Shown here in pieces: positions 20,688-30,900 of a stretch of 64,000 bases of DNA. Numbering within the stretch: the first letter of the stretch is position 1; each line of letters opens with the position of its first letter. A program made the position numbers and the translations under genes. The notes under the pieces were generated by a model. That model was not told the DNA's origin. It saw only the letters and a program-made list of their open reading frames with translations, and searched no databases. Location of the stretch: contig NZ_BDIR01000001.1 in the NCBI RefSeq assembly GCF_001895145.1, positions 248,001 through 312,000 on the forward strand. Direction: 5' to 3'. This DNA is from Arcobacter sp. LA11 (lineage in GTDB: Bacteria; Campylobacterota; Campylobacteria; Campylobacterales; Arcobacteraceae).

Positions 20688-21863
20688 ATGGCAACTGTAG
20701 CTGATATTAAAGAAGAATTAGGAAAAGTTCTATATCCTGGTTTTCAAAAGTCTATTGTTGAATTTGGTTTTGTGAAGGATGTTGAGCTTATTGATGATGA
20801 AAGTTGTTTAATTACATTAGATATTACATCTAGTTCACCAGAAGTAGCATCTCAATTACAAAAAGATATCTCTTCAACATTGGAAAAAATTGGTATTTTT
20901 ACTGCAAAATTAAATCTAAAAAAACCAGAAGAACCAAAACAACAAAGTAATAGTGTAAGTGGAAGTAATATTGCTCCACAAATTAAAAACTTTGTAATGG
21001 TATCATCAGGAAAAGGTGGAGTTGGAAAATCAACTACAACTGTAAACTTAGCAATTGCAGCAGCAATGCAAGGTAAAAAAGTAGGTATCTTAGATGCTGA
21101 TATTTATGGTCCAAATATTCCTCGTATGATGGGATTACAAGGTCAAGAAGTAGCAGTAGTTGGAAATAAAGCTAAACCTTTTGATGCATATGGTGTTGCT
21201 GTTATGTCAATGGGTTCACTTATGGAAGAAGGTCAAGCTCTTATTTGGAGAGGTGCTATGATTATGAAAGCAATTCAACAATTACTAAGAGATATTTTAT
21301 GGGAAGAATTAGATATTCTATTTATTGATATGCCTCCAGGAACTGGTGATGCTCAATTAACTTTAGCACAAAGTGTACCTGTAACATGTGGTATTAATGT
21401 AACAACTCCACAACACGTAGCACTTGATGACTCAAGAAGATCTTTAGATATGTTTGCAAAACTTCATATTCCAATTGGTGGAATTGTAGAAAATATGAGT
21501 GGATTTATTTGTCCTTCATGTAATACAGAATCAGATATTTTTGGTATGGGAACATGTGAAGATTTAGCAGACCAATATAATACACAAGTATTAGGAAACT
21601 TACCAATTGAACCTGCTATTAGAGAAGGTGGAGATTCTGGTAAACCTATTGTTTATTGTGAACCTGAATCAGTATCTGCAAAAAGATATATGATGGCTGC
21701 AACTAAACTTTTAGCTTATGTAGATGAAGTAAGTGATAAAGCAGAAAATGCTTCTATTCAACCTACTACACCTCCTGGTGTATCAGCTTGTTCTACTTCA
21801 TCAGCTGCAGGTGCAGCACCACAAGAAAAGAAAAGCCATGATGGCTGTGGTTGTAACCACTAA
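20688..21863 (+). CDS. mrp: Mrp/NBP35-type iron-sulfur cluster carrier ATPase
   Basis: A 391-residue protein. Residues 1-85 form a MIP18/DUF59 domain; the ATPase core starts with SSGKGGVGKSTTTVN (Walker A, near 107), then DADIYGPNIPRMMG, FIDMPPGTGDAQLTLAQ and the cluster-binding CPSC motif (GFICPSC, near 270). The family holds and transfers 4Fe-4S clusters in the cytoplasm. The C-terminal tail is unusual: Ala/Ser/Pro-rich and ending in a DGCGCNH metal-binding-like cap. Monocistronic with a bidirectional terminator after it. Confidence 0.93.
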   Translation: MATVADIKEELGKVLYPGFQKSIVEFGFVKDVELIDDESCLITLDITSSSPEVASQLQKDISSTLEKIGIFTAKLNLKKPEEPKQQSNSVSGSNIAPQIKNFVMVSSGKGGVGKSTTTVNLAIAAAMQGKKVGILDADIYGPNIPRMMGLQGQEVAVVGNKAKPFDAYGVAVMSMGSLMEEGQALIWRGAMIMKAIQQLLRDILWEELDILFIDMPPGTGDAQLTLAQSVPVTCGINVTTPQHVALDDSRRSLDMFAKLHIPIGGIVENMSGFICPSCNTESDIFGMGTCEDLADQYNTQVLGNLPIEPAIREGGDSGKPIVYCEPESVSAKRYMMAATKLLAYVDEVSDKAENASIQPTTPPGVSACSTSSAAGAAPQEKKSHDGCGCNH

Positions 21864-21892
21864 ATAAAAAGAGGAACCCCTCTTTTTATTTA
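21863..21892. terminator. Bidirectional terminator after mrp
   Basis: AAATAAAAAGAGG and CCTCTTTTTATTT form a 13-bp perfect stem around a four-base loop (AACC), serving two convergent genes (mrp and the membrane protein at 21902-22411). Confidence 0.85.
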
Positions 21893-21901
21893 ATAAATTC
21901 T

Positions 21902-22411
21902 TTATATTCTACTGTAGATAAATTTACTTTCACTAGGTATCACTAGTAAAAAACCTATTGCTGTAATTACTATTAAAATTGCCATTGTAGAAAAGTCTAA
22001 GGTGGTTAAAAAAACAATCAATCCTATTACTGCAATGATTTCAAATATTGCAAGACATGTAAACATTATATTTAAATACTTTGATTTAAAATATTTGAAT
22101 TCTTCTTCAATATTTTGGAACTCTTTTTCTTGTGTATCATTTACTAGTTTTGAATAAGCTTTTTTATAATAAAGATATCCTCCAATTAATATTATTATTG
22201 AAAGTATATAAATGTTTGTATATAAATCAATATTCATATATAAAATAGTATTTTTTAGAATCTCTGGGCTATAAAGTGTTTTATATGATTTTTCATTCAA
22301 CATAAAATAACAAATAATTAAATAAACAAATTGCATAGAAAACATGGTAAACCAGACTTTTATTAATATATGGGTACTTTTTCTTGATTCTTTTGATACT
22401 GAATTTAACAT
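21902..22411 (-). CDS. Hypothetical four-helix membrane protein
   Basis: A protein of about 169 residues with four hydrophobic segments (near residues 20-40, 65-85, 110-135 and 145-162) and a charged cytoplasmic-type stretch between the second and third (KLVNDTQEKEFQNIEEEF). I do not recognise the family. I start it at 22411 because AAAGGG lies seven bases upstream of that ATG; a start 42 bases further out has no ribosome site. It stands alone on the reverse strand. Confidence 0.65.
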   Translation of the reverse strand: MLNSVSKESRKSTHILIKVWFTMFSMQFVYLIICYFMLNEKSYKTLYSPEILKNTILYMNIDLYTNIYILSIIILIGGYLYYKKAYSKLVNDTQEKEFQNIEEEFKYFKSKYLNIMFTCLAIFEIIAVIGLIVFLTTLDFSTMAILIVITAIGFLLVIPSESKFIYSRI

Positions 22412-22666
22412 AACTTTTCCCTTTATGTAAAACGTAATAATAAATTTTAACATTTATATAATAAATAAGCACTTTAATTATAAAAATATTATTTATTTTA
22501 AATTGATTTTTGCGCAAATATTTAATTTGTATCTATGAAATAACATAAGTAAAAGTTATTGAATTAATTTATAAATAATTAATTTTTGATTATAATTAGT
22601 ATGAATAAAAGTTCTATAATGTCAGCTTTAAGCTATATTACACAGATATAAAAAGAGGAGGATGTT

Positions 22667-22783
22667 ATGTTTTTAACAGAGATTTTTATATTTACAGTAG
22701 TGGGATTATTAGCGTTTATGGCCTTAAGTTATGTTGTTAAACATTATATTAGGGTAAAAGCAAAAAAAAGAGGTAGAGTATAA
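22667..22783 (+). CDS. Very small single-span membrane protein (38 residues)
   Basis: An ATG at 22667 opens a 38-codon frame ending with TAA at 22781-22783. AGAGGAGGAT, a near-perfect Shine-Dalgarno, lies just before it, and two TATAAT boxes lie upstream (22591 and 22615). The product has one membrane helix (about residues 5-23: FIFTVVGLLAFMALSYVV) followed by a basic tail (RVKAKKRGRV), so it would sit with its C-terminus in the cytoplasm. A strong intrinsic terminator overlaps its last codons, giving a complete little transcription unit. Function unknown; small subunits of membrane complexes look like this. Confidence 0.75.
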   Translation: MFLTEIFIFTVVGLLAFMALSYVVKHYIRVKAKKRGRV

Positions 22784-22800
22784 TCTCTGCCTCTTTCTTT
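22767..22800 (+). terminator. Intrinsic terminator overlapping the 38-codon gene
   Basis: AAAGAGGTAGAG pairs with CTCTGCCTCTTT (one G-U) around TATAAT, then a T-rich tail. It starts inside the coding end and also fits as a terminator for the porin gene on the other strand. Confidence 0.8.
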
Positions 22801-22809
22801 TGTTATTAA

Positions 22810-23934
22810 TTAGAAACTATATTGAATATGAAGTCTACCCATAGTAGCATCATCTTGATCATCAATTTCTAATTCACCGAATCTAACATATGTTAATAAG
22901 TTTGAACTCATTTTATATGAAGCTTGTAAATATAATTCATTTTTATCTACAGTTCCAGATTCATCACCTGCATCAAAATCACTATATTTAAGAGCTAAAT
23001 TAAGCTTTGGAGTAATTTGTACATCAACATCTGCAAATAACATAGATGAATCTGCATTATTACTTAAAGCTAATCTCCAGTGCTCATCAAATCCAGAAGT
23101 TGAAGAACCATCAATTCCTACACTTCCACCATCTTCATCTGTTTCACCATAAGCTACAAAAGCCCCAAAGATTCCTTTATTAACTTTAATCCCTGCTTTC
23201 CATAAGCTATTATCAATATCTGATACTTCTTCACTTAGAGAAGAATATCTTGCAAATGTTTTAAATTTGAAATCATTAATAGAGTTTGAATAATCAATTC
23301 CAACAGTATATGCATCAAGAACATCAGTTGCTTTTGCGTAATGTGCATCAATATTAAAGTTATTGAATGATAAATATGCCCCAACTGTCATAAAGTCTGC
23401 ACCTTCATATCCTACAAATAAAGATTGGATATTTCCTGATGAATCAAAGTTTGTCTGATTATAATATGCAGCACTTAAACTTAATGGACCAAATGATGTC
23501 ATTGCACTAATACCAGTACCTGTTTGTTCATCACCCATAGCATCTCTTGATTTAGTAAAAGGTGAAACAATACCTTGTTTACCAATTGTAATAGATGTGT
23601 TTTTAATACCTGTGTAACTAAAATTTGCTTCAGACAGTTCAACAGCAAGATTTGAATCTGCTTGAGTTGAAGTATTTAATACTGCTTGAGCTGTCTTATC
23701 TCCAATAAGGAACCTTGAGTTAAAAGTAACATCTTCATTAACTTTTGATTTAATAGAAGTAGCAACTTTATAGTTGTTTTGAGTAGAACTTGATGGTTCA
23801 TAGTCATTATATCTGTATGCGACTGTACCAGATATATCTACATTTTTGATTGCCTCAGTTAAATTCTGAGCACTTAAACTTGTAAACCCACAAACTGCCA
23901 TACTGGCAATTAAACCTAATTTTATAGTTTTCAT
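22810..23934 (-). CDS. Outer-membrane porin (Opr-like beta-barrel)
   Basis: A 374-residue protein with a signal peptide (KTIKLGLIASMAVCGFTSLSA, cleavage near 22) and alternating beta-strand composition rich in Asn, Asp, Ser and aromatic residues. It ends in LHIQYSF, the C-terminal phenylalanine signature needed for barrel insertion. It fits the porins typical of Arcobacter and relatives. Ribosome site AGGAG precedes the ATG. It is monocistronic. A second, similar porin lies at 34635-35813. Substrate is not deducible. Confidence 0.85.
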   Translation of the reverse strand: MKTIKLGLIASMAVCGFTSLSAQNLTEAIKNVDISGTVAYRYNDYEPSSSTQNNYKVATSIKSKVNEDVTFNSRFLIGDKTAQAVLNTSTQADSNLAVELSEANFSYTGIKNTSITIGKQGIVSPFTKSRDAMGDEQTGTGISAMTSFGPLSLSAAYYNQTNFDSSGNIQSLFVGYEGADFMTVGAYLSFNNFNIDAHYAKATDVLDAYTVGIDYSNSINDFKFKTFARYSSLSEEVSDIDNSLWKAGIKVNKGIFGAFVAYGETDEDGGSVGIDGSSTSGFDEHWRLALSNNADSSMLFADVDVQITPKLNLALKYSDFDAGDESGTVDKNELYLQASYKMSSNLLTYVRFGELEIDDQDDATMGRLHIQYSF

Positions 23935-24033
23935 TTGTATTCTCCTGTTAAAATATTACAAATAGTATAAAAAGATTTAATGAGAAAAAAAGATAGAAAA
24001 AATGTAGAAAAGATGTATTTTGAAAATAAATTA

Positions 24034-24065
24034 GAAGAAGAGGTGAGTAGGCTTACTCACTTCTA
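24034..24065 (-). terminator. Terminator after hisIE
   Basis: GTGAGTA / TACTCAC with loop GGCT (plus outer AGAAG/CTTCT pairs) overlaps the hisIE stop; on the reverse strand it runs into T-rich sequence. Confidence 0.7.
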
Positions 24066-24733
24066 GAATTTTTTTCTTCTATTCCTGAAAGTCCAAATCT
24101 TCTAGCTAATTCTTGTTTAACTCTATCTGGATTTATATTTTTTGAAGCCATTGCTACAAGCATATGATAAACAATATCTGCCGCTTCATAGATAATTTCT
24201 TCTTCGTCATTATCTTTTACTGCAAATGTAAATTCTCCTGCTTCTTCAACAATCTTTTTAAGCATAGAGTTTTCTTTGCCTTTTAATAGTTTTGCTGTAT
24301 ATGATTTTTCTGGATTATCATTTTTTCTTGATTCAATTATATGGTAAAGGTTATCAATAACTCCATATGCAGTATCTGTATTTACTTCTACATCAAGTTT
24401 TGTTTCATTGTTTTCTAAATCAGTAAAAAAACAAGATTTTCTACCTGTATGACATGCAACACCTAGTTGTTCCACTTTTAATAAAATTGTATCATTATCA
24501 CAGTCAACCATAATGTTTTTAACATGTTGAAGATGACCAGAACTTTCACCTTTTTTCCAGATACGTTGTTTACTTCTACTAAAATAGTGAGCTTGTTTTG
24601 TCCTAAGTGTTAAAGAAAGAGCTTCTTTATCCATATAAGCTAACATCAAAACTTCATTTGTAGTTACATCTTGAGTTATAACAGGTATTAAGCCTTCCAT
24701 TTTTTCCCAGTCGATATTGTTTATTTGATCCAT
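24053..24733 (-). CDS. hisIE: Bifunctional phosphoribosyl-AMP cyclohydrolase/phosphoribosyl-ATP pyrophosphatase
   Basis: A 226-residue fusion for steps two and three of histidine synthesis. The HisI part (about 1-115) shows VLMLAYMDKEAL, HYFSRSKQRIWKKGESSG, DCDNDTILLKV and GVACHTGRKSCF, with the zinc cysteines. The HisE part (about 130-226) shows YTAKLLKGKENSMLKKIVEEAGEF-type helices and the EEIIYEAADIVYHMLV metal site. It is the last gene of an ilvE-SPFH-small protein-hisIE run on the reverse strand, but a hairpin at 25056-25088 may uncouple it from the first two. Confidence 0.95.
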   Translation of the reverse strand: MDQINNIDWEKMEGLIPVITQDVTTNEVLMLAYMDKEALSLTLRTKQAHYFSRSKQRIWKKGESSGHLQHVKNIMVDCDNDTILLKVEQLGVACHTGRKSCFFTDLENNETKLDVEVNTDTAYGVIDNLYHIIESRKNDNPEKSYTAKLLKGKENSMLKKIVEEAGEFTFAVKDNDEEEIIYEAADIVYHMLVAMASKNINPDRVKQELARRFGLSGIEEKNSRSE

Positions 24734-24742
24734 TTTTTTACC

Positions 24743-25045
24743 TTAGAATTTTGTTCCTAAATTAAGCTTTACTCCGTCGACAGATTTTGTAGATTTGTCA
24801 AAATCTACATCACTATCAATTGTTATATCATCATCTTTTTTTACGGCTATAGTTTTTTCTTTTTGCACTGGTTCTAAAAGATTTGGTTTTTTTTCATAAT
24901 CTTTTTTAGTCTTATTTGACAATATATTTATATTTTCATCAACTACTTTAATATTATTATTTGATAAGTCAATTTTATTTTTTGTATTATTTGCTAATAA
25001 AGAAAGTGAGAAAAGAAGTGTTATTATTAAAGTTTTTTTTATCAT
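24743..25045 (-). CDS. Small exported protein of unknown function
   Basis: A 100-residue protein with a signal peptide (IKKTLIITLLFSLSLLAN). The mature part is short, hydrophilic and rich in Lys, Asp and Asn, with no cysteine, so it is probably periplasmic and partly disordered. It ends in VDGVKLNLGTKF. I do not recognise it. It lies nine bases before hisIE and after a terminator-like hairpin that follows the SPFH gene. Confidence 0.6.
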   Translation of the reverse strand: MIKKTLIITLLFSLSLLANNTKNKIDLSNNNIKVVDENINILSNKTKKDYEKKPNLLEPVQKEKTIAVKKDDDITIDSDVDFDKSTKSVDGVKLNLGTKF

Positions 25046-25055
25046 AATATTAAAA

Positions 25056-25088
25056 AAGAAAAGAGTAGAAAATCTACTCTTTTTTCTT
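25056..25088 (-). terminator. Intrinsic terminator after the SPFH-domain gene
   Basis: A perfect AAAAGAGTAGA / TCTACTCTTTT stem with loop AAA, followed on the reverse strand by CTTTTTTAAT. It separates the SPFH gene from the small exported protein and hisIE. Confidence 0.8.
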
Positions 25089-26180
25089 TTATTGATTTAT
25101 AGAGGCATCTCTAGTTTTATTTTTAGTATCAACCCAAATATTTGGAGTTGAACCACCAGGAGTTAAGAAAATTTTTGCATCTTTATTATCTTTAAGTGCT
25201 TCATTAAATTTACCTTGAACTTGAATTTGTTGCATTTGAAGTAATTTAGGTGTTAAAGAATCTGCAATTGCTCTATTTGCTTGTGCTTGTGCTTTTGCTT
25301 CAATTTCTACAGCATCTGCTCTACCTTGTGCTTCAATTCTATTTGCTTCTGCATCACCTGTTGCTTTTGCTGCTCTTTTTTCAGCTTCTTGTTTTGCTCT
25401 TAAAACTTCGTATCTAACTCTTTCAGATTCTTGGTTTGCAATTTGAACTCTCTCAATTTGATCTTTGATTTTTTGAGGTAGTACAATTTCTCTTAATTGA
25501 ACAGATTGTAAAATTACAGGCTTACTTTCTAATGCATCAATATCTTTTTGAATACCATCTTGAATTTTAACAGCAATTTCATTTCTCTTTGTTGGAAGTT
25601 CTTCTGCTGTGTAGTTACCTACAACGTTTCTTACGATATCTCTTACAACAGGGTTAATAATTTTATCTTCCCATGAAGGACCCCAGTTAGCAATTGTTGT
25701 TGGAGCTCCATCTGCAGTAAGTCTGTATTGAACAGTTAATTCAATAGAAACTGGTAAACCTCTAGCATCTAGAATATTAATTGCTGGATTACTTCTAATA
25801 CTTTGGTCAAATCCACCACTAGTTTCAACAGAAGCATAATTCATTAACCTTACTTTTGTATCAACTACAACTACTTTTTGATAACCAGGAATTACAAAGT
25901 GAAAACCAGGTCTAAGTGGTGTTTCATCATATTTTCCTAATGTCTGTTTAATTCCAACATTACCAGATTCAATTGTTAAAAATGGTTTTGTTACAAATAA
26001 AATAGCTATAACAATAATAGCTACATAAATAAAACCTGCTTTTTTACCTAGGTTTTTAAAAAATTCAGGTGGCTCAAAAGGTGGTTGATAATTTCCTCCA
26101 CCGCCGTTATTGTTATTTGAACCGCCACCGTTTTTGTTTTGTTGTTGCCTATTTTTAAAATAGTCATTATCTATTGGCAT
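25089..26180 (-). CDS. SPFH/prohibitin-type membrane protein
   Basis: A 363-residue protein. Residues 1-45 are a Gly/Asn/Gln-rich cytoplasmic tail, then one membrane helix (about 50-70, YVAIIVIAILFVTKPF). The SPFH domain follows (about 73-260; NVGIKQTLGKYDE, LRPGFHFVIPGYQKV, RDIVRNVVGNYTAEELPTKR), then a long Ala/Glu/Arg coiled coil (about 260-320). Such proteins form rings that organise membranes or modulate FtsH-type proteases. It follows ilvE after 20 bases. It resembles prohibitin-like proteins common to Campylobacterota more than HflK, since no hflC partner is present. Confidence 0.88.
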   Translation of the reverse strand: MPIDNDYFKNRQQQNKNGGGSNNNNGGGGNYQPPFEPPEFFKNLGKKAGFIYVAIIVIAILFVTKPFLTIESGNVGIKQTLGKYDETPLRPGFHFVIPGYQKVVVVDTKVRLMNYASVETSGGFDQSIRSNPAINILDARGLPVSIELTVQYRLTADGAPTTIANWGPSWEDKIINPVVRDIVRNVVGNYTAEELPTKRNEIAVKIQDGIQKDIDALESKPVILQSVQLREIVLPQKIKDQIERVQIANQESERVRYEVLRAKQEAEKRAAKATGDAEANRIEAQGRADAVEIEAKAQAQANRAIADSLTPKLLQMQQIQVQGKFNEALKDNKDAKIFLTPGGSTPNIWVDTKNKTRDASINQ

Positions 26181-26200
26181 TTTTTTTCCCTTAATTTGTT

Positions 26201-27121
26201 TTAGTTAATGTACGTTAAATCTTTTAAATATTTCTCGTTTTTTCCAGCTACTACGTCAAAGTAAGCTGATTGTAAAGCTTCTGTTATTGGACCTCTTTCA
26301 CCAGCTCCAATAATTCTAGCATCAATATCTCTAATAGGAGTTACTTCAACAGCAGTTCCTGTAAAGAATGCTTCATCTGCAATATAAACTTCTTCTCTTG
26401 TAAGTCTTCTTCTAATAACTGTATAACCTAAATCTTCAGCTAATTCAATAACCGTTGCTTGTGTAATAGATTCTAACGAGTTATCATTTGGAGGAGTGAT
26501 AATTATACCATCTCTAACAATGAAGAAACAAGCTCCAGATGCTTCTGCAATATAACCTTGGTCATCTCTTAATAAAGCTTCATCGTATCCACACTCTACA
26601 GCTTCACCTTTTGCCATTTGAGAGTTTAAGTAATTTGCAACTGCTTTTGCTTTTCCCATACCAGAAGTATTTGAGTTTCTAGTCATAGATGCAATTTTTA
26701 CTCTTACACCTTTTTTAAGACCTTCTTCTCCTAAATATGCTCCCCATTCCCATGCAGAAATAGAAACATTTACAGGAGCTTCTTTATGGTAAAGTCCCAT
26801 AACTCCATAACCTAAATAAACCAAAGGTCTAATATAAGCACCCTCAGTTAATTCATTTTTTTGTAATAAATCAATTTGAGCTGCGTTTAATTCATCTTCA
26901 GTAAATGGAACATCAATTAATGTCATTTTAGCTGAATTAATAAGTCTTTTTGTATGCTCTTTTAATTTGAAAATTGCACATCTTCCATCATGGGTTTTGT
27001 ATGCTTTAGTACCTTCGATTGCACCATTTCCATAGTGTAATGTATGGCTTAGCACGTGAACTTTTGCATCGTGCCAATCAACAAGTTTCCCATCCATCCA
27101 GATGTATTTTGCTTCAGTCAT
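26201..27121 (-). CDS. ilvE: Branched-chain amino-acid aminotransferase
   Basis: A 306-residue fold-type IV PLP enzyme for the last step of valine, leucine and isoleucine synthesis. It starts with KYIWMDGKLVDWHDAKVHVLSH, then THTLHYGNGAIEGTKAY-type sequence, SGMGKAKAVANYLNSQMAK with the PLP lysine near residue 155, YIAEASGACFF near 196 and ITQATVIELAEDLGY. Length is typical. First gene of the reverse-strand run ending in hisIE. Confidence 0.95.
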   Translation of the reverse strand: MTEAKYIWMDGKLVDWHDAKVHVLSHTLHYGNGAIEGTKAYKTHDGRCAIFKLKEHTKRLINSAKMTLIDVPFTEDELNAAQIDLLQKNELTEGAYIRPLVYLGYGVMGLYHKEAPVNVSISAWEWGAYLGEEGLKKGVRVKIASMTRNSNTSGMGKAKAVANYLNSQMAKGEAVECGYDEALLRDDQGYIAEASGACFFIVRDGIIITPPNDNSLESITQATVIELAEDLGYTVIRRRLTREEVYIADEAFFTGTAVEVTPIRDIDARIIGAGERGPITEALQSAYFDVVAGKNEKYLKDLTYIN

Positions 27122-27297
27122 CTAAATATCCTACATTAAATTTTTAGCTAATAGTGTATCGAAGCTTTTATTAAATTTAAGTGAGATGAAAATTTTAGAT
27201 TAAAATAGGCTAAGATTTTTTAATAAAACTTAAAATGCTATTTTAAACTTACTTTTTTTTTGTAGAATAGAAAAAGAAAAAATGAAGAGGTTATTAT

Positions 27298-27900
27298 ATG
27301 AGTCAACAAGAATTTTGGAATCAAAAATTTTTAAGAGATGGTTATCTATATGGAAGAAAACCAAATGCTTTTATTGAATCATGCTCTAGTAACTTTAAAA
27401 AAGCTCATAGGTTTTTATGTTTAGGTGAAGGTGAAGGAAGAAATGCAATATATTTTGCAAAAAGAGGTTTTGAAGTAGCCGCTCTTGATGCTTCAGATAT
27501 TGGATTAAAAAAACTAGAAGAGTTTGCAAAAGAAGAAGATGTTTATGTTAAAACAAGATGTATTGATTTAAATGAGTGGATACCAAAGAAAAAATATGGT
27601 TCTATAATTGCAACATATTTACATATGTATAAAGAAGATAGAGAAGCTCTTTTTGAAAAAATAGATTCTTGTCTAAAAGAAAATGGATTTTTTATAGGAG
27701 AATTTTTTTCAATAAATCAATTAAATTATGAAAGTGGTGGACCTAAAGATATAAATCTTTTATATACTGTAGATGATTTTAATAATAGTTTCCTAAATTG
27801 TACAAAACATAAAGTAGAAGAAGTAGAAGTAGAACTTGATGAAGGAAATGGACATCAAGGAAAAGCAAGTGTTATAAGGGTTATTATACAAAAAAACTAG
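27298..27900 (+). CDS. SAM-dependent methyltransferase (TehB-like)
   Basis: A 200-residue class I methyltransferase. Motif I is FLCLGEGEGRNAIYFAKRG (near residue 38-56), followed by AALDASDIGLKKLEEFA and IIATYLHMYKEDREALF. It starts with EFWNQKFLRDGYLYGRKPN, typical of the family containing tellurite-resistance methyltransferase TehB. Substrate unknown. GAGGTT precedes the ATG. It is followed after 91 bases by metH; a shared SAM-cycle role is possible but not shown. Confidence 0.85.
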   Translation: MSQQEFWNQKFLRDGYLYGRKPNAFIESCSSNFKKAHRFLCLGEGEGRNAIYFAKRGFEVAALDASDIGLKKLEEFAKEEDVYVKTRCIDLNEWIPKKKYGSIIATYLHMYKEDREALFEKIDSCLKENGFFIGEFFSINQLNYESGGPKDINLLYTVDDFNNSFLNCTKHKVEEVEVELDEGNGHQGKASVIRVIIQKN

Positions 27901-27991
27901 CTACTTTCCTTTACTAAATTTTAATCCATATTTGAATATACTCTTCTCTTAACTCAAAATAAAATATACTAAATTTATAAAGATTAGATAG

Positions 27992-30900
27992 ATGATTAAC
28001 CAAATAAATAAATTAATTGAAAACCAAGTACTAATAATAGATGGTGCTATGGGAACACAATTGCAACTTGCTGATATAAAGCAAGAAGAGTGGCAATATG
28101 AAGAGCAAGACTTAGAAGGATGTAATGAACTTTTAAATGAAACTGCACAACATGTTTTAAGAAAAATTCATGATGATTATGCTTCTTCTGGAGCAAATTT
28201 GATTACTACAAATACCTTTGGAACTATGCCTTGGGTTTTAGATGAATATGGAATTCCTGAAAAAGCTTATGAACTTTCAAAACTTGGAGCTCAGCTTGTA
28301 AAAGAGTCTTGTGAAAAGTTCCAAGATGAAAACAATCCAAAATTTGTATTAGGCTCAATTGGTCCAGGTACAAAACTTCCATCTCTTGGGCATATAAAAT
28401 ATGATGAAATGTATGAAGGTTATAAAGTTGTTGCAAATGGACTTGCAGATGGTGGAACAGATGTTTTTTTACTTGAAACTTGTCAAGATCCTTTACAAAT
28501 AAAAGCAGCACTTCATGCTTTAAATGATACTCATCCTGAAATACCTGTTATGGTTTCTGTGACAATTGAGATGTCAGGAACTATGTTAATTGGAACAGAT
28601 GCTTTAACTATTGCAGCTATTATGGAACCTTTTAATATTTTATCACTTGGATTTAACTGTGGTACTGGACCAAAGCAAGTATTTAAACATGTAAAAACAT
28701 TAAGTGAAGTTTGTAAATTCCCAATTTCAGTCCATGCAAATGCAGGGCTCCCTCAAAATAGAGGTGGAGTAACTTATTATCCAATGGGACCTGAAGAGTT
28801 CACTTCTTTACAAGAGACTTTTTTAGATATTAATGGAGTTGCTTTTTTAGGTGGTTGTTGTGGTACAACACCAGAACATATTGTAGCTTTATCAAATAAA
28901 GTAAAAGGAAGAGTTCCTAAAAAGCCTTGTGGGTTTTTAAAAGCTTCTTTAGCCTCTTTATTTAATACAGTTCCTTTAAAGCAAGACCCAGCACCATTAC
29001 TTATTGGTGAGCGTTCAAATGCAACTGGTTCTAAAGCTTTTAGAGAGTTACTTAAAGCAAATGATTATGAGGGAACTTTATCTGTTGGTCAACAACAAGT
29101 ACGTGCTGGAGCACATATTATTGATGTATCTGTTGGTTTTGCTGGACGTGATGAAAGAGAAGATATGGATAAGGTTGTTGAACTTTACTCTCAAAAAGTT
29201 TCACTTCCTTTAATGCCAGATTCTACTCAAATTTTAGCACTTGAAGCTGCACTAAAACAAATAGGTGGAAGACCTATAATTAACTCTGTTAATCTTGAAG
29301 ATGGAGAAGAAAAATTTGATGCTGTTTGTAAATTGGCTAAAAAATTTGGAGCGGCATTAGTTTGTCTTGTAATTGATGAAGTTGGTATGGCTAAAACTAA
29401 AGATGACAAGCTAAGAATTGCTGAGAGAATTTATGATTTATGTGTAAATAGACATGGATTTAAACCTGATGATTTAGTATTTGATATGCTTACGTTTACT
29501 ATTGGTTCTGGTGATGATGAGTATAGAACTGCTGGTGTTGAAACAATGGAAGCAATTAGAGAATTCCAAATAAGACATCCAGAAGTTGGAACTACGCTTG
29601 GATTATCAAATATATCTTTTGGACTTGATATAAAAGCAAGAGCATACCTAAATTCTATCTATTTAGACTATTGTGTAAAAGCTGGACTAACATCTGCTAT
29701 TGTAAATGTTAAACATATTTTACCTCTAAATAAAATCTCTGAAGAAGATAAAAAAGCTTGTGATGATTTAATTTTTGATAATCAAGAAGATGGTGACCCT
29801 TTATTTAAATTTATTGAGCATTTTTCAAATGTTGGTGATATTGAAGAGCAAAGTGATGAAGAGTATCAAAGTTTACCTCCTATAGAAAAAGTAAAAAAAC
29901 TTCTTTTAGATGGGGATAAAGATAGAATGCTTCCTTTAGTTGAAGAATTAAGACTACAAGTAAAACCAGAAGTTATCGTAAATGAATGGCTAATTGATGG
30001 TATGAAAATCATAGGTGAGTTATTTGGCTCAGGTCAAATGCAGTTACCATTTGTACTTCAAAGTGCTGAAACTATGAAAGCTACAGTTGATGCTTTAAAT
30101 CCGTATTTACCAAAAGAAGAGAAAGCTTCTGAAACAGTTTTAGTTCTTGGAACTGTAAAAGGTGATGTACATGATGTTGGTAAGAACCTAGTTGATATTA
30201 TTCTTTCAAATAATGGATTTAAGGTAATTAATATTGGTATTAAAGCTGATTTAAATGATTTTATTATTGCTGTTAAAGAGCATAAGGCAGATGCAATTGG
30301 TATGAGTGGATTACTTGTAAAATCAACTGCTGTTATGAAAGAAAATCTTGAAGAACTTCAAGCTCAAGGTATAGATATTCCTGTACTTCTTGGTGGTGCT
30401 GCTTTAACTAAATCGTTTATAAATGATTATTGTAGACCTTTATATGATGGACCAATATTTTATTGTAGAGATGCTTTTGATGGTGTTGTCTCTATGCAAA
30501 GAGTTGAATCAGGAGATAGTAATACTGCACTTGCAGCAGATTTAATAAATGATGAAGATAATCTTCCTAAAAAAGAAGTTGAAGAAGTTATTGTGAATGA
30601 AGAAGATGTAGAGCTTCCTGAAAATGGAAGTTTTACTTTTCCCCCATTATGGGGTAGGGTAGCACAAAATGGTAATGCTATAAATAAAGACTTAGTATTT
30701 AAATGGATTAACCATAGAGTATTATTTAGACAAAGATGGGGATACAAAAGAGGTAAACAAAAAAGTGAAGATTTTATCAAACATGAAGAAGAAGTTGTAA
30801 AACCTCTTTATGAAAAATTAAAAGAAGAGTTTATTGACAAAGAATTATTTGATCCTATTTCAATTTTAGCTTATTATCCTTGTATTTCAAAAGAGAATAA

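Noticed and set aside
27901-27991. Cobalamin riboswitch upstream of metH
   Set aside because: Only 91 bases separate the two genes, too short for the element, and no B12-box-like sequence is present.
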